The translations under genes and the position numbers were made by a program. Positions 1 through 6,870 of a DNA stretch of 17,505 nt are shown here, one piece after another; within the stretch, counting starts at the first letter, position 1, and each line of letters starts with the position of its first letter. This DNA is from an uncultured Lachnospiraceae bacterium (lineage in GTDB: Bacteria > Bacillota > Clostridia > Lachnospirales > Lachnospiraceae): assembly GCA_905236925.1 (NCBI GenBank), contig CAJOQS010000194.1, forward strand, positions 1-17,505. Direction: 5' to 3'. Under the pieces are notes generated by a model. It did no database searches. It saw only the letters and a list, made by a program, of their open reading frames with translations, and was not told where the DNA came from.

Positions 1-292
1 TATTGTCCTCGGCTCCGAGCTCCGAATCACCGGGACGGTGAGTTCCGAGCCACCACGTGTGGTCGCCGTGAAAATGGGAAATGACGATCACCTTGTCATC
101 CGGAAGCGAATAGAGATAATTCAGATCCTGCAGCGTGCTTCCGACATCAAAAAGATAGATGCGTGAATCACCGCGCACGATACCAATGTCCGAAGACAGC
201 GGCTTGTCACACGCCGGGATATACGAAACACGTTCGCTGATCTCCTTTATTTCGGGGAGCCCGTATGAGGGCAGGTCTTTCAATTCGATCAT
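1..292 (-). CDS. MBL-fold metal-dependent hydrolase, N-terminal part (C-terminus outside window)
   Basis: Reading the minus strand from an ATG at 292 gives 97 open codons that run off the left edge. Residues 71-80 read ISHFHGDHTW, carrying the HxHxDH zinc-binding signature of the metallo-beta-lactamase superfamily (His73, His75, Asp77, His78). It follows a beta-rich N-terminus (SDIGIVRGDSRIYLFDVGST) typical of MBL-fold hydrolases of the glyoxalase II-like type. An AGAGGAG ribosome site lies at about 299-306 on the minus strand, just before the ATG. The gene starts 14 bp after the stop of the SLC13-type permease, so the two probably form one transcription unit. The substrate cannot be told from this fragment; it is probably a cytosolic hydrolase of a small ester, thioester or phosphoester. 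The superfamily is secure, the specific function is not. Confidence 0.78.
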   Translation of the reverse strand, partial: MIELKDLPSYGLPEIKEISERVSYIPACDKPLSSDIGIVRGDSRIYLFDVGSTLQDLNYLYSLPDDKVIVISHFHGDHTWWLGTHRPGDSELGAEDN

Positions 293-306
293 CAGAATAA
301 CTCCTC

Positions 307-1485
307 TTAAAACCTCCAAACACTTGAAAGCCACCAGAACGGCAGGAAGATTATCGCGAAGAAGGCCCAGCTTATGAGAGTGAAGACCTTGACGAACTTC
401 ATTCCGTTTCCGGGATACTCGCGAACATAGATCCTGTAGTTGATCACCGAAGCAAGCGATCCGATCAGTGAGCAAAGACCCGCGGAATCAAGACCGTACA
501 GCAGTGCCGCGAGATTCTTTGTGAAGGGCCAGAGAACTATCGAAGCGGGAACATTCGAGATCACCTGGCTGAGCAGTATGCTCCACCAGTATTCGCGGTT
601 GGCGACCGAATCGGTCAGGAAAGCCGCTATCTTCCCGTTGGCTGCGATGGATGACGAGAACACAAAGAAGCACAGGAAAGTCAGCAGCAGAACATAATCT
701 GTCTTGATAAGTATCTTCCTGTCAAGGATCAATACGACGGCAAGCAGGATCAGGATACACCAGTACCACAGGCTCGTGCGGCTCACGATGGTCCAGACGA
801 TCATTATGAACAGGCAGATGTAGGCAATACGCTTTGAACGCCTGGCCGGATCCCATTCTACATGAGTAGACGAAGAGGCGGGCGCCGACGAAGAAGCGGC
901 ACCGGAAAGGTCCTCATATACCGGCAGCCGGGAATTCTTCCTGTACAGCACGCATACAAATCCGAAAAGCAGGAAAAAGGAGCTCACCCAAAGCGGTGAC
1001 ATATGCAGCATGAACTCCCATGCGGAAACGCCGGACTGTCCGTACAGGAACAGGTTCTGCGGACTTCCGAACGGAGTCAGCAAAGATCCGCGGATCGCGG
1101 CGATATTTTCCATCGATATTACCGGAAGAATGTATTTCTCCTTGTTTCCGGCCCTGAACAGGATGATGGTCAGCGGCACGAAAATGATCAGCGATACGTC
1201 GTTGGTTACGAACATGGATGAGAAAAACACGCAGCAGATCAGGAAAAATGACAGCCCTCTCATGGTAGTGAAGCGGCCCGCAAAGCGTATGAAGGGCAGG
1301 AAGATGTTTTCCTGCTTGAAGCCTTCAAGTACGGTAAGCATCATGAACAGCGTTCCGAGAGTGCGCCAGTCGATGGAAAAAATGAGTGAACGGTCGGGCG
1401 GTGTGATGAAAAACGATATCACCGCGGCCAGGACTGCCAGAGTCAGCATCATTTCCTTTTTCAGAAAATCTATGATCTTTTTCAC
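307..1485 (-). CDS. SLC13/ArsB-superfamily permease (CitMHS-like anion or Na+/H+ transporter)
   Basis: A 392-residue inner-membrane protein with about ten hydrophobic spans in two halves, split by a Ser/Ala-rich hydrophilic linker at about residues 193-212. Each half carries a re-entrant-loop-like motif of the ion transporter superfamily: TNDVSL (94-99) with SPQN (141-144) in the first half, and SNVPAS (310-315) in the second. That pattern fits the citrate transporter/ArsB/NhaD group (Pfam CitMHS), which moves dicarboxylates, citrate, arsenite or Na+/H+; the substrate cannot be assigned. The start is GTG at 1485, preceded by AAGGTG at a good distance. Its downstream partner is the MBL-fold hydrolase, and the divergent neighbour is uxuA. 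Expression probably comes from the 1486-1620 region. Family confidence is high, substrate confidence low. Confidence 0.82.
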   Translation of the reverse strand: MKKIIDFLKKEMMLTLAVLAAVISFFITPPDRSLIFSIDWRTLGTLFMMLTVLEGFKQENIFLPFIRFAGRFTTMRGLSFFLICCVFFSSMFVTNDVSLIIFVPLTIILFRAGNKEKYILPVISMENIAAIRGSLLTPFGSPQNLFLYGQSGVSAWEFMLHMSPLWVSSFFLLFGFVCVLYRKNSRLPVYEDLSGAASSSAPASSSTHVEWDPARRSKRIAYICLFIMIVWTIVSRTSLWYWCILILLAVVLILDRKILIKTDYVLLLTFLCFFVFSSSIAANGKIAAFLTDSVANREYWWSILLSQVISNVPASIVLWPFTKNLAALLYGLDSAGLCSLIGSLASVINYRIYVREYPGNGMKFVKVFTLISWAFFAIIFLPFWWLSSVWRF

Positions 1486-1543
1486 TTTGAATCACCTTCT
1501 TTGAAACCCTAAGGCATGAGGTTATCTGCCTGACGGGATAAAA

Positions 1544-1648
1544 TTGACTACAGAATAATAGCACATAAAAGGATAAAATTATACTGTAAATGAGAAAAAA
1601 ATAAAATTGCACGTGACAAGTTAAAGTGATACCATGAGAATCAGGTAT
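1544..1648 (+). promoter_or_regulatory. Candidate uxuA promoter/operator zone
   Basis: TTGACT at 1544-1549 matches a -35 element in five of six positions, and TAAAAG follows at 16 bp (1566-1571) as a weak -10. TATACT at 1580-1585 is another -10-like hexamer without a partner. Further downstream, ATACC (1629-1633) and GGTAT (1644-1648) form a 5-bp inverted repeat with a 10-bp spacer, placed as an operator would be between promoter and start. Hexuronate genes are usually controlled by a GntR- or LacI-type repressor. Which of these elements is used cannot be decided by eye. Confidence 0.3.
1554..1583 (-). promoter_or_regulatory. Candidate minus-strand promoter(s) for the permease/MBL operon
   Basis: On the minus strand, TGCTATTAT (1563-1555) is an extended -10 element (TG-N-TATTAT), and a perfect TATAAT sits at 1583-1578. 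Neither has a good -35 hexamer at 17 bp, so these are candidates only. The surrounding AT-rich stretch (about 1540-1610) fits a promoter zone between the divergent genes. The distance to the GTG start at 1485 leaves a leader of roughly 60-80 nt. Confidence 0.35.
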
Positions 1649-1701
1649 AAAGGCGGATCAATGGGATCCGGATCACACATAAGGGAAAGGGGTGCAGCAT
1701 A

Positions 1702-2769
1702 TTGCAGATGACGTTTCGCTGGTATGGTGAAGGTAATGACACCATTACGCTTGACCAGATCCGGCAGATACCGGGAGTCGAAGGGATAGTATGGGCCCTT
1801 CACAAAAAAATGCCCGGAGAAGTCTGGGAGGTCAATGAGATACAGGAGGTGGCCGACCAGCTCCATGCACATGGATTTAACATGGATGTTGTTGAATCCG
1901 TGAATGTTCATGACGATATCAAGATAGGCCTGCCCACAAGGGACAGGTACATCGAGAACTACAAGCAGACTCTTCGGAATCTGGCGAAGTTCGGTGTTAA
2001 GGTGGTCTGCTACAATTTCATGCCGGTATTCGACTGGACGAGGACGGATCTTTTCCATCCGCTTCCGGACGGCTCTACCGCTCTCTATTACGAGAAGGAC
2101 AGGATCATCGACGATCCCATGGAAATGGCGGATTATATCCTCAAAAAATGCGAAGGCTTCACCATGCCGGGTTGGGAACCCGAGCGCATGGAGCATTTAA
2201 AGGAGCTCTTCGAAGCGTATAAGCCCGTTACAAAGGAGAAGCTCTGGGAGAACCTGAAGTATTTCCTTGAGCAGCTCATGCCCGTCTGCCGTGAAACAGA
2301 CATCAAAATGGCAATCCACCAGGACGATCCGCCGTGGGATATCTTCGGACTTCCCAGACTTCTTGTTGACGAGGAATCGGTGGGACGTTTCCTGAAGATG
2401 GTTGATGATCCCTATAACTGCCTTACTCTGTGCAGCGGATCATTAAGCTCGAATCCTAAGAACAATGTTGCGGCTATCGTACGCAAGTACTGTGACCGCA
2501 TTGCGTTTGCCCATGTCCGCAATGTCAAGCATTTCCCGAACGGCGACTTCTCGGAAGCCTCCCATAGGGACTGCGACGGCGATACGGGTGTTCTTGAGAT
2601 CATGAAGGCATATCACGATTGCGGATTCAAGGGATACATCAGACCCGATCACGGGCGGCATATCTGGGGAGAAAAATGCAGGCCCGGCTACGGACTCTAT
2701 GACCGTGCGCTCGGCATTATGTATCTGCTTGGAATCTGGGACACGTTGGAGAAATACGACGTAGAATAA
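1702..2769 (+). CDS. uxuA: Mannonate dehydratase UxuA (EC 4.2.1.8)
   Basis: A 355-residue protein, close to the length of short Gram-positive UxuA (the E. coli enzyme is about 394). It dehydrates D-mannonate to 2-keto-3-deoxy-D-gluconate in D-glucuronate catabolism, in the cytosol. The N-terminus (MTFRWYG) and the metal-site motifs fit the family: His206 in AIHQDDPPW, Cys244 in LTLCSGSLS, His271 in FAHVRNVK, and Asp316-His317 in RPDHGRH, matching the His/Cys/Asp/His Mn2+ ligands known for ManD of Streptococcus suis. HQDD replaces the more usual HPDD. The start is TTG at 1702 rather than ATG at 1708, because AAAGGGG (1687-1693) sits about 9 nt from TTG but 15 nt from ATG; ATG 1708 remains possible. 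uxuB follows 10 bp after the stop, so the two are co-transcribed. Confidence 0.94.
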   Translation: MQMTFRWYGEGNDTITLDQIRQIPGVEGIVWALHKKMPGEVWEVNEIQEVADQLHAHGFNMDVVESVNVHDDIKIGLPTRDRYIENYKQTLRNLAKFGVKVVCYNFMPVFDWTRTDLFHPLPDGSTALYYEKDRIIDDPMEMADYILKKCEGFTMPGWEPERMEHLKELFEAYKPVTKEKLWENLKYFLEQLMPVCRETDIKMAIHQDDPPWDIFGLPRLLVDEESVGRFLKMVDDPYNCLTLCSGSLSSNPKNNVAAIVRKYCDRIAFAHVRNVKHFPNGDFSEASHRDCDGDTGVLEIMKAYHDCGFKGYIRPDHGRHIWGEKCRPGYGLYDRALGIMYLLGIWDTLEKYDVE

Positions 2770-2779
2770 GGGGGTTAAG

Positions 2780-4417
2780 ATGAGAGTAACATTAGAGGGG
2801 ATTTCCGATCGCTCCGGATGGGAGGGCTACAAGCTCCCTAATTTCGATATACCCGCAATGTGCGAGGAAACAAAAGCTCATCCGGTGTGGATGCACTTCG
2901 GTTCCGGCAACATCTTCCGTGCGTTCCTTTGCAGCGCGGCACAGAGCCTTCTGGACAGCAATACGATGACGTCCGGAATCACCGCGGTCGAGAGCCACGG
3001 AACCGAGATCATAACCGAATGCTTCAGACCTCATGACAACCTGTGTGTGGCAGTTACTCTGAATGGTGACGGCTCCATGGACAAGGAGATCGTCGGCTCG
3101 GTCGGAGAAGCGCTGACCACGGAATACGACTTCGGAAGGATACGTGAGATTTTTAAGAATCCTTCACTTCAGATCGTTTCCTTTACCATAACCGAGAAGG
3201 GTTATGCGTTAAGAAATGCCGCAGGCGAGCTTTCAAAGGTGGTAGAAGCGGACAAGGAGCTGGCTCCTTCGCAGATACTGAACCATCTGACAGAACTTGC
3301 CAAGGGCGATGAGCACTGTGTCGGAGCTCATCATCTGATGAGCATCATTGCGGCTCTGTGCGTTGAACGTGCCAATTCCTGCGGTGCGCCGATCGCGCTT
3401 ACATCAATGGATAACTGCTCGCATAACGGTGAGAAGATCGAGAACGCTGTGTCCGAGATCGCTCAGGCCTGGCTCGCGGCAGGAAAGATAACACAGAGCG
3501 ACTTCGACTACCTCAGGGAAAAGGTAAGCTATCCCTGGACCATGATCGACAAGATCACGCCCCGCCCGGACGCAAAGGTCGAGGCTATGCTTGTCAGCGA
3601 CGGTCTTGAGGATGTTAAGCCCTTTGTTACACCCAACGGAACCGATATCGCTCCGTTTGTCAATGCCGAACACCCTCAATACCTTATAATCGAGGACGAT
3701 TTCCCGAACGGAAGACCTGCCCTTGACAAGGCCAGAGGCATCATCTTCACCGACAGGGACACCGTTAACGCCTGTGAGAGGATGAAGGTCTGCACCTGTC
3801 TCAATCCTCTTCATACCGCGCTTGCTATTTTCGGCTGCCTGCTCGGTTATACCTCCATCTCCGAGGAGATGAAGGACAGGGAGCTTCCCGGTCTGGTCAC
3901 AAAAATGGCCATGACAGAGGGTATGCCGGTAGTTGTCAACCCCGGCATAATCGATCCCAAGGCGTTCCTTGACGAATGCCTGAACGAGAGGTTCCCGAAT
4001 CCCTTTATGCCCGATACTCCGCAGAGGATCGCGACCGATACCTCGCAGAAGCTTCCTATCCGCTACGGCGAGAACTTCAAGGCGCATATCGCAAAGGGTG
4101 ATGCTGACAAGCTGGTATACATGCCCCTTGTTATCGCGGGCTGGCTCAGATATCTGATGGCTGTCGATGACAGCGGTGATTCGTTTACACCTTCATCGGA
4201 TCCGATGCTTTCGACGGCAAGCAACATGCTGGGAGATATTTGCTTCGGCGATACGGACATCACCGAGGAGCAGCTTTCAAAGCTTCTTTCCAACGAGGTC
4301 ATCTTCGGAACCGATCTTGTGGCAGCAGGGCTTGCACCTGTTATCACGGGTTATTTCAACGAACTGAACGCTGGTGTCGGTGCGGTAAGGGCCACCCTGA
4401 AAAAGTACGTCGGATGA
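2780..4417 (+). CDS. uxuB: Fructuronate reductase UxuB (mannitol dehydrogenase family, EC 1.1.1.57)
   Basis: A 545-residue long-chain polyol dehydrogenase that should reduce D-fructuronate to D-mannonate with NAD(P)H, the step before UxuA. The N-terminal nucleotide-binding motif is HFGSGNIFRAF (39-49). SMDNCSHNGEKI (209-220) and YPWTMIDKITPRP (251-263) correspond to the conserved DN-HNG and MVDRITP stretches. The catalytic region is MKVCTCLNPLHTALAIFG (335-352) with Lys336, Asn342 and His345. The Lys-Asn spacing is one residue longer than the K-x4-N-x2-H pattern of Pseudomonas mannitol dehydrogenase. The protein is about 60 residues longer than E. coli UxuB, as I recall for clostridial homologues. 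The start ATG has GGGGG at 2770-2774. The tie to uxuA supports fructuronate over tagaturonate or mannitol, though this is context-based. A terminator closes the unit. Confidence 0.88.
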   Translation: MRVTLEGISDRSGWEGYKLPNFDIPAMCEETKAHPVWMHFGSGNIFRAFLCSAAQSLLDSNTMTSGITAVESHGTEIITECFRPHDNLCVAVTLNGDGSMDKEIVGSVGEALTTEYDFGRIREIFKNPSLQIVSFTITEKGYALRNAAGELSKVVEADKELAPSQILNHLTELAKGDEHCVGAHHLMSIIAALCVERANSCGAPIALTSMDNCSHNGEKIENAVSEIAQAWLAAGKITQSDFDYLREKVSYPWTMIDKITPRPDAKVEAMLVSDGLEDVKPFVTPNGTDIAPFVNAEHPQYLIIEDDFPNGRPALDKARGIIFTDRDTVNACERMKVCTCLNPLHTALAIFGCLLGYTSISEEMKDRELPGLVTKMAMTEGMPVVVNPGIIDPKAFLDECLNERFPNPFMPDTPQRIATDTSQKLPIRYGENFKAHIAKGDADKLVYMPLVIAGWLRYLMAVDDSGDSFTPSSDPMLSTASNMLGDICFGDTDITEEQLSKLLSNEVIFGTDLVAAGLAPVITGYFNELNAGVGAVRATLKKYVG

Positions 4418-4445
4418 ACACGAACATAAAATGAAATTGAACCGG

Positions 4446-4486
4446 AAAAGGCGATTATTACATTGAAATGATCGCCTTTTTATTTT
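4446..4486 (+). terminator. Rho-independent terminator of uxuAB
   Basis: AAAAGGCGAT (4446-4455) pairs perfectly with ATCGCCTTTT (4471-4480) over a 15-nt loop, followed by a TTTTTATTTT tail. It lies 28 bp after the uxuB stop. The A-run on the left arm would also give a T-tract to the opposite strand, but no minus gene ends here. Confidence 0.88.
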
Positions 4487-4505
4487 ACAATCATATCTGG
4501 AAAAA

Positions 4506-4577
4506 TTACTATTCGCAGCACAAACCACATCAGTAAGCGATAAACTGCGAAGGTGTTTGTCCGGCTGAGAATAGTAA
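4506..4577 (+). repeat. Interlocking inverted repeats upstream of the FGGY kinase
   Basis: TTACTATTC (4506-4514) has its exact reverse complement GAATAGTAA at 4569-4577. Overlapping the first arm, TTCGCAG (4512-4518) is exactly complementary to CTGCGAA (4545-4551). The shared bases 4512-4514 mean the two full stems compete, or form one 13-nt strand that pairs with two separated segments. The element sits between the uxuAB terminator and the kinase start. It could be a looped operator, or an RNA switch if the region is transcribed. Confidence 0.5.
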
Positions 4578-4585
4578 CAAATAAT
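4557..4585 (+). promoter_or_regulatory. Candidate promoter of the FGGY kinase gene
   Basis: TTGTCC (4557-4562) and AATAAT (4580-4585) are separated by exactly 17 bp; the -10 matches the consensus in five of six positions, the -35 in four. Start of transcription would be near 4592, giving a leader of about 48 nt. That leader contains a possible ATCCG/CGGAT stem (4595-4599/4618-4622) just before the ribosome site. The right arm of the long inverted repeat (4569-4577) falls in the promoter spacer, as expected for an operator. Confidence 0.4.
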
Positions 4586-4639
4586 CAAGACGTGATCCGA
4601 ACCTGTGAATGTGCGGGCGGATGCGGGAACGGGGATATT

Positions 4640-6229
4640 ATGACAGCAAAAGAATGTATTGAGAACGGACGCGCGGTACTGGGCATAGAGCTTGGATCTA
4701 CGCGTATCAAGGCAGTTTTGAACGATGAGAACAACAAGCCCATAGCACAGGGCTCACATGAGTGGGAGAACAGGCTGGAGAACGGCGTCTGGACCTATCA
4801 TATCGAGGATGTGTGGTCAGGACTTGCAGACTGCTACGCTGACCTCTTAAAGGATGTTAAGGCGCAGTACGGAACGGGCATAAGCAGGCTTGCCGCCATC
4901 GGCTTCTCGGCAATGATGCACGGATATGTGGCCTGTGATGAGAAGGGCGAGCTTCTCGTTCCTTTCAGAACATGGAGAAACACCATCACCGGACAGGCAG
5001 CGGAAGTACTTACCGGTGAATTCAATTACAACATTCCCCAGAGGTGGAGCATAGCACATCTCTATCAGGCGATCCTGAACGGCGAACCTCATGTTAAAGA
5101 TATCAAGTACCTTACTACCCTTGCGGGTTATCTTCACTGGCAGCTGACAGGTCAGCGCGTTATGGGTGTCGGCGAGGCATCCGGCATGTTCCCGATTGAT
5201 ATCGCGACAGGCGATTTCAACGAAAGCATGATCGGAAAATTCAATGCTCTGACTGCAGGCAAGGGCTATCCCTGGAAGCTCCGCGACATACTTCCGAAGG
5301 TTCTTACCGCGGGTGACGAGGCCGGAAAGCTTTCCGCCGAAGGCGCGAAGAAGCTGGATGTTTCGGGACAGCTTGAAGCCGGAATACCGCTCTGCCCTCC
5401 CGAAGGCGATGCCGGAACCGGTATGGTTGCAACGAACTCGGTAGCACTCCGCACAGGCAATGTTTCCGCCGGAACCTCTGTATTCGCGATGGTTGTGCTT
5501 GAGAAGGAGCTTTCAAAGGTATATCCCATTATCGATCTGGTTACGACACCTTCGGGCAAGCTGGTCGGAATGGTTCACTGCAATAACTGTACATCGGATA
5601 TCAACGCATGGGTCAATCTCCTTGCAGAGTTTGCGGAGACCGTCGGAGCCAAGGTCAGCAAGGGCGATCTTTATACGACGCTGTTCAACAAGGCTCTTGA
5701 GGGCGATCCCGATTGCGGAGGTCTTCTGTCCTACAATTATTTCTCGGGTGAGTCGGTAACGGGCTTCGACGAGGGACGTCTTGTATTCGCACGCACGCCC
5801 GACGCGAAGTTCACTCTGGCCAACTTTATGAGAACTCATATCTATTCGGCCCTTGCAACCCTGAAATACGGCTGTGACGTTATGTTCAAGCAGGAGGGTG
5901 TAAAGGTCGATACGATGTACGGACACGGCGGACTGTTCAAGACTAAAGGAGTCGGACAGGGTATCCTTGCCGCTGCGATCAACGCTCCCGTTTCCGTTAT
6001 GGAAACCGCCGGAGAGGGCGGAGCCTGGGGTATGGCTATCCTCGCTTCATATATGGCTGACAAGGCAGCAGGCGAAAGCCTTGATGATTACCTGAACAAT
6101 AAGGTCTTTGCCGGAAACAAGGGCGAGAGCCTGCAGCCCGTGGCTAAAGATGCAGACGGGTTCGATAAATTCATGGAAAGATATGTGAAGGCACTGCCGG
6201 TGGAGAGAGCGGCTGTCGAAACACTATAA
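4640..6229 (+). CDS. FGGY-family carbohydrate kinase (pentulose/hexulose kinase type)
   Basis: A 529-residue cytosolic sugar kinase of the ASKHA fold. The phosphate-1 motif GIELGSTRIKAV is at 15-26. The catalytic Asp257 lies in CPPEGDAGTGM (252-262). The ADP/adenosine region is GHGGLFKTKGVGQG (428-441) followed by AGEGGAWGMA (457-466). The start is taken at ATG 4640, not the longer in-frame ATG at 4553: AACGGGG (4628-4634) lies 5 nt from 4640, homology to the kinase fold begins about residue 11, and the extra 29 residues look non-coding and overlap the candidate promoter. Relatives are annotated as xylulokinase or ribulokinase-like; the substrate is not visible here. It lies downstream of uxuAB but behind a terminator, so it is probably a separate unit. 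It is not a PfkB-type KDG kinase. Confidence 0.9.
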   Translation: MTAKECIENGRAVLGIELGSTRIKAVLNDENNKPIAQGSHEWENRLENGVWTYHIEDVWSGLADCYADLLKDVKAQYGTGISRLAAIGFSAMMHGYVACDEKGELLVPFRTWRNTITGQAAEVLTGEFNYNIPQRWSIAHLYQAILNGEPHVKDIKYLTTLAGYLHWQLTGQRVMGVGEASGMFPIDIATGDFNESMIGKFNALTAGKGYPWKLRDILPKVLTAGDEAGKLSAEGAKKLDVSGQLEAGIPLCPPEGDAGTGMVATNSVALRTGNVSAGTSVFAMVVLEKELSKVYPIIDLVTTPSGKLVGMVHCNNCTSDINAWVNLLAEFAETVGAKVSKGDLYTTLFNKALEGDPDCGGLLSYNYFSGESVTGFDEGRLVFARTPDAKFTLANFMRTHIYSALATLKYGCDVMFKQEGVKVDTMYGHGGLFKTKGVGQGILAAAINAPVSVMETAGEGGAWGMAILASYMADKAAGESLDDYLNNKVFAGNKGESLQPVAKDADGFDKFMERYVKALPVERAAVETL

Positions 6230-6230
6230 T
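6201..6230 (+). promoter_or_regulatory. Candidate internal promoter for the deaminase leader
   Basis: A perfect TATAAT (6225-6230) overlaps the kinase stop codon, with TGGAGA (6201-6206, four of six consensus) 18 bp upstream. Transcription would begin near 6237, only a few bases before the first hairpin of the leader. There is no terminator between the kinase and the deaminase, so read-through is also possible. Confidence 0.35.
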
Positions 6231-6236
6231 TAAAGC

Positions 6237-6336
6237 AGGAGTACTCAGTGCATATCAGGTACACATACCGCGGCTGAGTACCGGTCAGTCTTCGCTGACA
6301 GGGCGTGGATCATTCGATGACGAGTGGAGGAAATCT
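6237..6336 (+). other. Structured leader region ahead of the deaminase gene
   Basis: A 107-bp gene-free interval holds a series of stems. GTACTCAG (6241-6248) pairs with CTGAGTAC (6274-6281) and encloses a small GGTA/TACC hairpin (6258-6261/6266-6269, loop CACA). Next comes GTCAG/CTGAC (6284-6288/6295-6299) with loop TCTTCG, then TCAT/ATGA (6310-6313/6317-6320) with loop TCG. The GGAGG ribosome site at 6326-6330 follows directly. There is no T-run after any stem, so none is a terminator. No known riboswitch class was recognised. Confidence 0.5.
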
Positions 6337-6825
6337 ATGGAAAGACGCGACAAGATTAATTACTATCTGGATCTGGCGGAGGTCGTATCACACCGAAGCA
6401 CATGCCTCAGAAGGCATTACGGAGCTGTCATCGTGAAGAATGACGAGGTCATTGCGACCGGATATGTCGGAGCTCCCCGCGGAAGAAAGAACTGTTCGGA
6501 CATCGGCAAGTGCATCCGTACGGAGCTGAACATACCCAGAGGCGAGCGCTACGAGCTTTGCCGCAGTGTTCATGCGGAAGCCAACGCGATAATCAGCGCG
6601 GCACGTCAGGACATGATCGGCGCGTCGATGTTCCTGTGCGGTCTCGAGGCTGACACCGGAGAATACATCAAGAACTCCAACAGCTGTTCAATGTGCAAAC
6701 GCCAGATAATCAATTCCGGAATCGAAAAGGTATATATACGAGATACCCATGAAGAGTACCGCGTGATAGAAGTCAAGACTTGGATCGAAGATGATGAATC
6801 ATTGGTAGGAAAATTCGGATACTAG
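6337..6825 (+). CDS. dCMP/cytidine deaminase-family zinc enzyme (ComEB-like)
   Basis: A 162-residue protein with the zinc deaminase signature HAEANAII (His79, Glu81) and CSMC (Cys117, Cys120), which binds the catalytic Zn2+ and carries the proton-shuttle glutamate. STCLRRHYGAVIVKNDEVIATGY (split over residues 21-43) is the usual N-terminal strand region of the dCMP deaminase (ComEB) branch. Extra cysteines (Cys23, Cys53, Cys59, Cys75) could bind a second structural zinc, as in phage dCMP deaminases. The likely reaction is dCMP to dUMP for dTMP supply, in the cytosol; a different deoxynucleotide or nucleoside substrate cannot be excluded. ATG 6337 has GGAGG 6 nt upstream. It is preceded by a structured leader and followed immediately by a strong terminator, so it may be expressed alone or with the kinase. 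Confidence 0.88.
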   Translation: MERRDKINYYLDLAEVVSHRSTCLRRHYGAVIVKNDEVIATGYVGAPRGRKNCSDIGKCIRTELNIPRGERYELCRSVHAEANAIISAARQDMIGASMFLCGLEADTGEYIKNSNSCSMCKRQIINSGIEKVYIRDTHEEYRVIEVKTWIEDDESLVGKFGY

Positions 6826-6870
6826 CGAGTAGGCCTCCGCAAAAGCGGAGGCCTACTTGCGTTTTTATTT
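6825..6870 (+). terminator. Strong terminator between convergent genes
   Basis: Bases 6825-6840 pair with 6845-6860 in a 16-bp stem with a single G-U, including a perfect GTAGGCCTCCGC/GCGGAGGCCTAC core, around an AAAA loop. A GTTTTTATTTG tail follows. The stem begins at the last base of the deaminase stop codon, and its tail overlaps the stop of the convergent reductase gene at 6865. On the minus strand the same hairpin lacks a T-run, so it works mainly for the plus-strand gene. Confidence 0.93.

Noticed and set aside
12..51. Imperfect inverted repeat in the MBL gene
   Set aside because: It contains mismatches and a bulge, lies within a clean coding frame with no T-run, and is explained by codon content.
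1652..1676. Repeated GGATC tetramer-like motifs before uxuA
   Set aside because: The copies are short and irregularly spaced, with no clear dyad or known site beyond chance.
3404..4087. Long minus-strand open frame inside uxuB
   Set aside because: It is an antisense shadow of a well-supported gene: no family motif, no ribosome site and low-quality composition. The same applies to 1621-2196, 8701-9384, 9963-10910 and 13759-14538 on the minus strand.
4553..4639. Upstream in-frame extension of the FGGY kinase
   Set aside because: The 29 extra residues do not resemble the kinase N-terminus and overlap the candidate promoter; ATG 4640 has a well-spaced ribosome site.
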